Part shown: positions 56,901-64,000 of the stretch, piece by piece
Numbering within the stretch: the first letter of the stretch is position 1
How the letters are laid out: every line of letters begins with the position of its first letter
Assembly (NCBI GenBank): GCA_003116995.1
Contig: BDSL01000010.1
Location: 1 to 64,000, forward strand
DNA from: Yamagishiella unicocca
Lineage: Eukaryota > Chlorophyta > Chlorophyceae > Chlamydomonadales > Volvocaceae
Direction of reading: 5' to 3'
Length of the DNA: 64,000 nucleotides
The notes under the pieces: generated by a model
Seen by the model: the letters and a program-made list of their open reading frames with translations, nothing else
Databases searched by the model: none
What the model was told of the DNA's origin: nothing
Position numbers and translations under genes: made by a program

Positions 56901-57481
56901 GCCTGCTAATAACTCCATCCCTGCCATCAGTCCCTGCCTGATGCTACCAACACGTACGTACGCACGGCTGATCGGTACCTTGCCGCCGGCAGGTTGGCCT
57001 GGCAGGTTGCGGGCCCCCATCCATCTCGGTCCCCTGGCTGGGTTGTCTATCTGCTTCTTCCTCTTAGGATCTTGTCCAACGCCCGCCCCCCATGTCCTTG
57101 GATTGTCATACGTTCTCCCACAGGGCGAGGAGCTCATATCGATGGCCTACAGGTAAGGCGCGGGAGACGTGCCTCGGCAACTCCCCCAGCTTCTCGTACG
57201 TCTGCCTGACCTCATGTTCCTGAACCTTTAGGCTCGCCGTGTCGAAAGAACGGCTTCCGTTGGATACGATCGTCAACGGTCGGAACCATCCGAAGCTGAT
57301 CAATTTGATTGAGCTATGCTGGGAGCATCAGCCGCGGCGGCGCCCAGCCGCAGCCGAGATCGTCAAGCTGCTGTTGCTGGTGCGGGAGCAGGTGGGCCAC
57401 ACAGCCGTGCGTACGAGTATGTCCTACATGTCTAGATGGCTTGGCTGCTGTGTTTCTATACAGCCAACCTTTGATCTTTAA
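47990..57481 (+). CDS. RLK-B: transmembrane receptor-like TKL-type protein kinase, 17 exons
   Basis: Exons: 47990-48110, 48700-48893, 49407-49566, 50131-50162, 50417-50614, 51122-51380, 51682-51907, 52185-52390, 52882-53366, 53904-53983, 54196-54247, 54487-54549, 55230-55248, 55901-55945, 56506-56561, 57124-57152, 57232-57481. All phases agree, giving 824 aa plus TAA. An alternative ATG lies at 48014. Order of parts: signal peptide (NFMAVIIFVATCW), beta-helix-like ectodomain (LLRNVTVSGNG, VRLRNGVMLTF), Cys module (VPQTGCINST, YVCRDM, GTVGCY), transmembrane helix (ATLILIITVVVVLVL, then RWRRR), juxtamembrane exon 8, kinase. Kinase motifs GKGSCGRV, VAVK, HRDLKPGN, DFGLSR, YMAPE and CWEHQPRRRP are all present, so activity is expected. 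Twelve of the exons have exactly the same length as in RLK-A. The final exon carries GTGGGC directly after GAGCAG, at the position of the GTGAGC in RLK-A; a further C-terminal exon is possible. Expected in the plasma membrane with the kinase inside. Confidence 0.86.
51025..51098 (+). repeat. Intronic dispersed repeat, copy 7
   Basis: This copy lies in RLK-B intron 5, ending about 25 bp before the exon 6 acceptor. Anchors are GTTCTCCAGCATGCATCTC, TTCTAAACGGTTTTTTTCG and ATCCACGGGTCTCCCTCG. Confidence 0.75.
54886..55023. ncRNA. Candidate hairpin RNA: 138-nt near-perfect inverted repeat
   Basis: The left arm (54886-54950) and right arm (54955-55023) are reverse complements over about 65 bp, around a loop of about 4-5 nt at GAGTC-ACCAT-GACTC. 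Matching blocks include GTGTTCCAA / TTGGAACAC, GCGAGTTC / GAACTCGC and GATCGTC / GACGATC. Several mismatches would be G-U pairs in RNA. It lies in the sense strand of RLK-B intron 12. Long intronic hairpins are common small-RNA precursors in Chlamydomonas. A MITE or a collapsed inverted duplication are the alternatives. Confidence 0.55.
56118..56312. repeat. 17-bp minisatellite, about 11 copies
   Basis: The unit is GTGGTTCGTGGCTGCGG (some copies GTGGCTCG) in RLK-B intron 14. Three units make 51 bp, so long spurious GWFVAAGGSWLRV-type frames stay open. Confidence 0.93.
56590..56642 (-). repeat. Intronic dispersed repeat, copy 8
   Basis: This copy lies just after the RLK-B exon ending in GERPWQ. 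Read on the minus strand it shows CATGCCTCCAAACGTG, a T run and CATACACGGGTTTTCC. Confidence 0.65.
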
Positions 57482-58730
57482 ATGAACAACGAACAAACGC
57501 CACATACGCATGCATTGGCATCCTAAACGTTAGCGAATTTCCTCCTTAATACCACCAAAAAACTGTAGAACGTAAGCGATGTTATCTTTTACTTGCTCCA
57601 CCGCGCAGCCAGCCCCCGCTAATAACGCTGGGGAGGCGGTCGGTAAAACACGCGGGAGACCACACTGTCCCGCCCAACACAAGAGCAACGACTCCCAAGA
57701 AATGAACCGTCCCGGAAACAACTGATCGATCCTACTCTGCCCCGATAGAAGAAGAAGCTCGTTGGACCCTCTAGTAAAGCAGCAGGCTGCACCAGGGGCA
57801 TAATCTATACCAGGACGTGTGCGGAGGCCGCTGATCCGTGCCTGGATGCCAAGCTAGGGAATGGGCTGGCCGCGGATGCGTCAACCATGCGGAGCGAGGC
57901 GCACTGCAGCTCGAAGCACCGGGTGGGGTGTCAGCTGGAATGCCAAAAGAGCTGCTCGATCGGTGCAGGCGCCCACTGCGCGGCAAGCAAGGCACAGGAC
58001 GTGCCTTCTCTCCCAGATACCCTGCTCACACCCTCTCTCCCAGAGAGCGCTGCGCAGATGAACAAATACGTAAAATCCACGCCGAGCGCAACTGCACACT
58101 GCGTATATTATCGTAATCCAAATCGGATTACACGTCGGACACCCTGCCGACAGCCTGGAAAACAGCTAGAAAGCTCACCCAACATCAGAACTGCTGCTGG
58201 AAGATGCGATATATGCATGGACATGCGGTCGACCGCCTCTTTCTGCTGGCCACCACGCATACCTCCGCGTAACACGCCAGGACGACCTTGTTGTCAGGCG
58301 CACCTGTTATTGTTTTTACCTTACTAATAGTATTTGTGCTTCATTTAAAACGTTAAAAGCGAAAATGATTTCCGTTTTTGTGTGTATGCCACCATCTGCT
58401 GCTGTCCAGGTTGTCCACGGAAAGATGTGATGAGGCTTGATGAAGCACTGAAGACATAACCACCAACCACCACACAAGGCAATCTCTGTATGCACCCGGC
58501 CTGCTTGGACAAAATGCGGTAGGTGTCCTGCGCTGTCTGCGAGGATAGACCATTGATGGAAGAAGCGATGGTCGTGCTCCTGGACCCCAGTTGTCGCCAC
58601 CTCGTGGGCGTGCGTGGGCTCCGGCGGACAGTTTAGGGTTTCCTTACCAGGAACTGATGTACAACAACCTGGCCTGGTAGAGCGAATCTCGATGAAACCC
58701 ATGGAGGCGAGTGTAAAGCGTGGGGTACAT

Positions 58731-59280
58731 TTTGAACGGTGGGAAAGGCGTCGGTGTGTTCTGGCAGCCGAGCATGTGACGCCCAGCCGGCAATCCCGTG
58801 GTCAGATGCGACCATGGGTGGCAAGTAGGTTATCTTACTAGTTGAACGGTGGGAAAGGCGTCGGTGTGTTCTGGCAGCCGAGCATGTGACGCCCAGCCGG
58901 CAATCCCGTGGTCAGATGCGACCATGGGTGGCAAGTAGGTTATCTTACTAGTTGAACGGTGGGAAAGGCGTCGGTGTGTTCTGGCAGCCGAGCATGTGAC
59001 GCCCAGCCGGCAATCCCGTGGTCAGATGCGACCATGGGTGGCAAGTAGGTTATCTTACTAGTTGAACGGTGGGAAAGGCGTCGGTGTGTTCTGGCAGCCG
59101 AGCATGTGACGCCCAGCCGGCAATCCCGTGGTCAGATGCGACCATGGGTGGCAAGTAGGTTATCTTACTAGTTGAACGGTGGGAAAGGCGTCGGTGTGTT
59201 CTGGCAGCCGAGCATGTGACGCCCAGCCGGCAATCCCGTGGTCAGATGCGACCATGGGTGGCAAGTAGGTTACCTTATTA
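58731..59280. repeat. 110-bp tandem repeat, 5 copies
   Basis: Units start at 58731, 58841, 58951, 59061 and 59171, each with TTGAACGGTGGGAAAGGCG at the start. The three internal copies appear identical; the last ends with TTACCTTATTACC instead of TTATCTTACTA. It is unrelated in sequence to the 142-bp satellite. Confidence 0.97.
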
Positions 59281-61097
59281 CCTAAGACTCATGCCGAATA
59301 GGGTGCGTGTGGGCGCCAAAGCAAGGAGGTTTCCGTATCATTTTTAAAAATCATGTCGAATTGGATGAGGGTGTGGGTGCCAAGGAGGTTACCGTATTAC
59401 CAAAAACACCAGGTCGAATCGGGCACTAAGGGGCTACCATATTGCATCGTGCGTGTCGAGCCACATGTGGGTTTTACCGTTTGGCTGGTAGGCTTGGGCT
59501 GTGTCTTCTGGATCCAGAGCCGACAGCGGCGGAGGAGCACGAATATTACCACGCAAGTATTATGATAATATTCTGACGGGTCGGTTTGCCGGCTCGATGG
59601 ATGGGTGCAATGATGCTTGCATACGTCCGTGGCCACGCCGCATCACACAACCTCGAGGGAAGTGTGAGCCGCCACGATCTATCTACGAACCGCGGCGCGG
59701 TGGAGTGCGTACATTTGCGCTGTCTGTGGCCTTACTTGCTGGACGGCTGCCGGCCGCTGTTCGCTTAGCGATGGCGCCGCTCGCTCACGTATCGCTTTAG
59801 TCATTCGTTGGAGCTGTGGCCTTCAGGCTGGTCTTGGCTCGGCGTTCACCCAGGACACGCACAGGTTTCGACGTGCTCCATTTTTATAAATTGCGTCTCT
59901 ATTCGAGATGAAGATACAGATGAGATACACAGAGAATGAAATTGTGTACGTTGAACGTCGTCGTCATTTGCGCGCGCTTTATTTGTACCAACGTGCGCTC
60001 CTAGCCTGTATAACTGCGGCCGAAGAGCTGATGATCCACCGCCCTGCGGACAAGCCGAGGCGTTGATTGGTGTGCGAACAGTAATGGGCGATGCTGACTG
60101 ATGATTACATTTATGCACCCTCTTAGGTGAAATGTCGGCGCACTAAATGAATGCCGGTGATGGAATGCCTGACAGCTGTGCTTCTGTACACATGACCTAG
60201 CAAAAGTACATGGAGGCCGCTTACTTGTAGTTTGTGGGTACGTACCCATCATCTGCCACCGCATGCGTGTGGTGGCAGGTAAAGATGTACCGGTCACTTC
60301 AGATGTACGAGTTCCTGGTACCGGAGTGCTTGGGCCATACGTCCCGTTGGCGACGTGTCAGCCTGCATGGCAACGTTCTTGTGTTGGGAGATTCTCGAGG
60401 TAGGAGGGTTATAAATGGAACCGTAGGCTTAGGAAAGTTCCGAAATTCCTAAGCTGGGGACCCTAGCTTAGAACGGTTATATTTCGAGATAGTGAAGCTA
60501 GTGGCGCAACCTTATCCGTGCATGTGTTGCGGTGCTGCGAACTTAACGCACGGACTTTTCAGTTGGCAAAATTTGATCGTGTCCTGGTGCGGAAAAAGGA
60601 CATTTCGCATCCTTTCAAGGTTACGGTTCCTTTGTTAATGATTCTTAGATTTTTAGGTGCTTGAAAACGGAAAACGCCATGGACAGAAAAGGTGGCAAGT
60701 CGACCCGGAAATCTGGGCCTTCCTTGACCCTTCATCTAACGCCGCTGGTAGTATAGTGTTCGGGCCGTTTCGGGCGCCATTTCCGAAGCCATATGGAGCA
60801 AAATGGGCTATGGGGAGTTTGGGGACTGACCCGGAAATCCAATACCTTCCGAGCAGCATAGGGCTCCCACTGGGAATTAGTTCAACCCTGTCCTCTGAAT
60901 GCCTATAAAAGCAATCAATTAGTGGGGAGAACGCTTGGTTCCGGTCTGGTTCCGGGCCTCCGTAGAAACCAGTAAAAGCTATGTACTACTTAGGATAGGC
61001 TGGAACCGAAGTCCAAAGAAACACCCCTACTTCTTGACGGCCAACTCGTGTGCCTGTTTAGCGGTAGGGAACGCCGCCTCGGTTGGCTATATGACGG

Positions 61098-61202
61098 TCG
61101 CCGGACTGCGACATGGACGCGCGTTCTTACAGCGGCACAAAGCGGCGTCGGCCGGACTGCGACATGGACGCGCGTTCTTACAGCGGCACAAAGCGGCGTC
61201 GA
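61098..61202. repeat. 51-bp tandem duplication
   Basis: Two copies of a unit containing CGGACTGCGACATGGACGCG and TTCTTACAGCGGCACAAAGC lie head to tail. Confidence 0.9.
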
Positions 61203-61952
61203 TACATGTAATGAAGTGGCGCGGGTTTTCATGCAAAAACCTCTACTATTCCCATTGTATCAATTTACCATAATCTCAAGGCGTGCGACACTCTACAGCA
61301 AGAATTCCATCTGATGACGACAAGATTGAAACCTACATCGCAAGTGACAATAACCGAATGTGTTGTTTGTTCGTCGTCATGTTTATCATCATAGTCATCA
61401 TGCTAGCAGAACTGATCACTGCATTAGGATCATGTCGCGTTCCGTTCCAGACGTACTGCCTCAGACGCACTACCACCGACGCCTCCCTCAGACATGCATT
61501 GCGTCTATATTGTTAATCCTCAGCCTAAGGATGAGGCGCTTCTAGGCTAGGTGTAGGCATAATGCGCCCTATGGACGTTTAGTATGCATTGCCATTTCCT
61601 GCGAGCTTCCAGTTTGCGGGTGTACAAAAGTCAGAGAGAACTCTAACGATTTTATGTGGTCGATGCGCAAACGCGAAACGCCGTCCTAGTACGTCCGCGT
61701 ACGACCAGGTATGGTCCTGCTGTATGACATGCATGTTCGATGCCTGGTGTCGGTGGCGCGACGTTGTTCAGCATTCCGGCGGGTCCTTGTAACCTGCCAA
61801 AACTTAGGGATATCCAGCCTTTTCCTTGGGTGCAAACCTACTGTACGATCGCTAGTTCCGAATGAGATGTTACAGATATACCTACTGCATGTTCCTGCAT
61901 TTTGATATACATGAATAATTAGCATACGTTTAAAAAGTTGCTCGATAGAGGG

Positions 61953-62726
61953 ATGTTTTCGTGGGGCAAGTTTCTGCGTACGACCGGCCCGAATCGTCCG
62001 GTCGTTGTTGGCGTGCTGCTTCTCATTTTTTCCGCATCTCTGCCGAAGCAGATTCTCGGCCCGACTTGGACAGCAACCTCAGGCCAAGGTAAGCCGACTG
62101 ATTCGGTCGTAAACCATTTCGTATCTTCGCTTCATAACGGCGTCGCCTATGTGCCTGGCGTTTTGCCAAACCTGGCCGTAACCGCAAATGGATGTGCCAA
62201 TGACAAAAACCCGCAAAGATAGGGTGCGCTTTGTGCCGGGGAAACACCTCCGCCCGTACAGCCACGCAGTGGCCCGTGGTTCCAATTGATTTGCAGCCGC
62301 GGATCCAAAGATTTGTGTAAAGGCCTCCGCATAGAATCCTCTATCAAAGCCGCGTAGCAGCCGGCCGTCAGCAAAGCCGTCAACCATGCTACGTAGGTAG
62401 CCAATCGATGCCCTATCCTAATAATTTCCACACCCAATAGTGCAGCAGCCCGCCCACCACCCGCCCACCATCATGTTTGTCCGTAAATGGGACCCGCAGC
62501 TTTGATTTTGTGCCGCATAACCAAACACACAGGGGTTGCCGCAGCACTGGCTGACCCTGAAGTCACCGCCATTGTCATGTTGGGGAACATGGTGTGGCAG
62601 GATAGCGACTGGGAGGGCCACGTCAACCCCATTCCGTTGCTCCGAAACGTCACCATATCGGGTAACGGCACCGAGGACTCACCGGACACCTGGCCGCTGC
62701 TGGATGCCAATTACGTGGCCGGCAAG
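61953..62726 (+). pseudogene. RLK-C: 5' fragment of a third receptor-like kinase (exons 1-2)
   Basis: Exon 1 (61953-62088) encodes a signal peptide (VVVGVLLLIFSASLP core) and ends with a GTAAGC donor. Exon 2 (62533-62726) is 194 nt, exactly as in RLK-A and RLK-B, and encodes VAAALADPEVTAIVMLGNMV, then WQDSDW and LLRNVTISGNG; it ends in the same AAG|GCAGGT donor. In the paralogues exon 3 follows within 510-580 bp, but no VRLxNGV-type exon is visible in 62727-64000, and a possible minus-strand gene begins near 63238. It is therefore most likely a truncated copy, although a very long intron 2 leading out of the window cannot be excluded. Confidence 0.65.
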
Positions 62727-63237
62727 GCAGGTGGTGCGCCGCCCTGCTGAACATCTTTCCATCTAGCTTGCTTGTATGTCCAGATGACCAGTATGGATGC
62801 TTGATGCACTCACCGCATTCGGATGTGACCCAGCTACGTACATAGCGCTAATTGGCGGTCCAGAAAGGCAGGGGCCCGGGGCAATGGCCCCGTGTGTTGC
62901 CTATATATGGGCCTCTCAATCCGCACTAGGACGGGCGGGAATGGGCTTGTACAGCGAGGCGTTTCCCCATCGGTATCTGGATAGGTTTATAGCTTGCAGT
63001 GGCAAGGGTGCTGCGGAGAGTTGGAGAGAGTAGATAGATAATAATAAGCACGACCGAACCGACTCATCCCGATTCGTCGTCGGCTCGACGCACGACCCCG
63101 CGTAACGCCCAGCAGCGCGTTACTCTTGCTCGTGGGACATTATGAGTTGTGGTGAGTTGTGGTGGTGCCATGGGCCCACCTAACACCTCAGCCGGCTTTA
63201 AATAACGTTGCTTGCAAGCCGACTCCATGCTCGACAT
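62727..63237. other. Region after the RLK-C fragment; no gene seen
   Basis: This is the place where RLK-C exon 3 would be expected. I see no beta-helix coding sequence here on either strand. A short TAGATAGATAATAATAA stretch lies near 63032. Confidence 0.4.
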
Positions 63238-64000
63238 TTACCCCAGCAAACCACCGCCCACACGCGCAATCCCGCCAGTTCTGACCGCATGCGGCAGCTC
63301 CTTCCCCAGCCCAGCCCCGTAACCGCTCTCGTCATCCATACCACCAAACTCATCCGTGCCACCTGAGCTCGCAGGCCCGCACACAGCAGCCTGCCCCGTG
63401 CCCCATACCGCAACACCCGGGGGCTTAACTACTGTGCTAGCCATTTGACCCCAGCCACTGAAACTCTGCTGCACCATACGCCGTCAGCGCTGGCATCGAG
63501 GCATTGTAATACTCAGGGTTTGACAGCTGCCGCCTTCTGGAGTACACGTTCTGGCCGGAACCTCACTGGTAGTAGTGACGGTTAGGTTGGAGGCTGCCAC
63601 CTGCTGGAAGATGAATCCCTCCCTTCCCTCTACAGGACCTCTATTTGGCGACACCGGAGTTCCAAATTGAACCCCTAAAACCTTGGGACTTCACCCGCAG
63701 AGCCCGCGTACCATGATAGTGCTGAACGGACCATGTGAAACAGCACTCTGCGTATGCGCGGGCTGCTCTTCTAACAGTCCCCATTCACCAGCGACTGCGT
63801 ACGGACGCTCCTACAGACTCAGAGCCAATCCGGGCCGCTCAGCTGCCGCTGCCAGCAGCACCTTGGCCGTGGCGGCGTCGACGGCGTTTCCGAAAAGTCC
63901 CGGAAGGCCCCGGCCCTCTCTGCACATATATGCGCAGGGAGCCCGGCATGTATTTTTCGTTCCTTGCAGTTGCCGGTGCCCGCCGCCGCTTTCATGCCAG
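63238..64000 (-). CDS. Possible 3' part of an unidentified minus-strand gene
   Basis: A minus-strand frame from a good acceptor (GGTGCAG near 63469) runs to a stop at 63238. It encodes a Gly-rich segment with SSGGTDEFGGMDDESGYGAG and an end in GGIARVGGGLLG. Further right, a frame entering from beyond 64000 encodes GNAVDAATAKVLLAAAAERP and meets a stop at 63811-63813. Whether these are exons of one gene, two gene ends, or neither is unclear; no family was recognised. Confidence 0.3.

Larger units (their letters stand above)
57482..61952. other. Intergenic region between RLK-B and RLK-C; no supported gene
   Basis: About 4.5 kb without a recognisable gene. It contains the 110-bp tandem repeat (58731-59280) and a 51-bp duplication (61098-61200). 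GACCCGGAAATC-type direct repeats lie near 60700 and 60828. Short frames such as 60657-60908 match nothing I know. An additional C-terminal exon of RLK-B could lie at its left end. Confidence 0.5.

Overview
The window looks like nuclear DNA of a volvocine/chlamydomonad green alga (Chlorophyceae). It has GC-rich, intron-dense genes with poly-Ala, poly-Gln and poly-Gly linkers, many intronic minisatellites, short interstitial TTTAGGG/TTTTAGGG tracts, and a gene set (cilium, meiosis, transmembrane TKL-type kinases) that fits such an alga. No bacterial, organellar or viral gene organisation is visible. All gene calls below are spliced models built by hand from reading frame, splice sites and family resemblance.

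Layout. (1) 1-6489 is a satellite array of about 46 monomers of 142 bp, with a six-monomer higher-order period of 851 bp in part of it. (2) 7005-16965, minus strand: a 19-exon gene for a ZIP4/SPO22/TEX11-type meiotic TPR protein (about 1671 aa). (3) 17719-25423, minus strand: a 16-exon gene for a ZMYND10-like dynein-arm assembly factor (808 aa), without a visible MYND zinc finger. (4) 26904-35984, plus strand: receptor-like kinase RLK-A (signal peptide, beta-helix-like ectodomain, one transmembrane helix, kinase domain). (5) 39194-44433, plus strand: a 10-exon PLP-dependent class V aminotransferase of the isopenicillin-N-epimerase-like type (572 aa). (6) 47990-57481, plus strand: RLK-B, a 17-exon paralogue of RLK-A with nearly the same exon lengths. 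(7) 57482-61952: non-coding, with a five-copy 110-bp tandem repeat. (8) 61953-62726: the first two exons of a third paralogue (RLK-C), apparently truncated. (9) 63238-64000: a possible 3' end of a minus-strand gene running off the window.

The RLK-A, RLK-B and RLK-C copies form a tandem gene family interrupted by the aminotransferase gene. All three keep the same intron positions and the same non-canonical GC donor after exon 2. RLK-A and RLK-B share a kinase exon that is about 98% identical over 279 bp, while neighbouring exons are clearly diverged.

The signals that ordinary annotation would miss are: an intron-restricted short dispersed repeat (at least eight copies), a second repeat in the introns of two unrelated genes, a roughly 138-nt near-perfect inverted repeat in an RLK-B intron, an intronic minisatellite made of copied exon ends with their splice donors, and an unusually high share of GC-AG introns.
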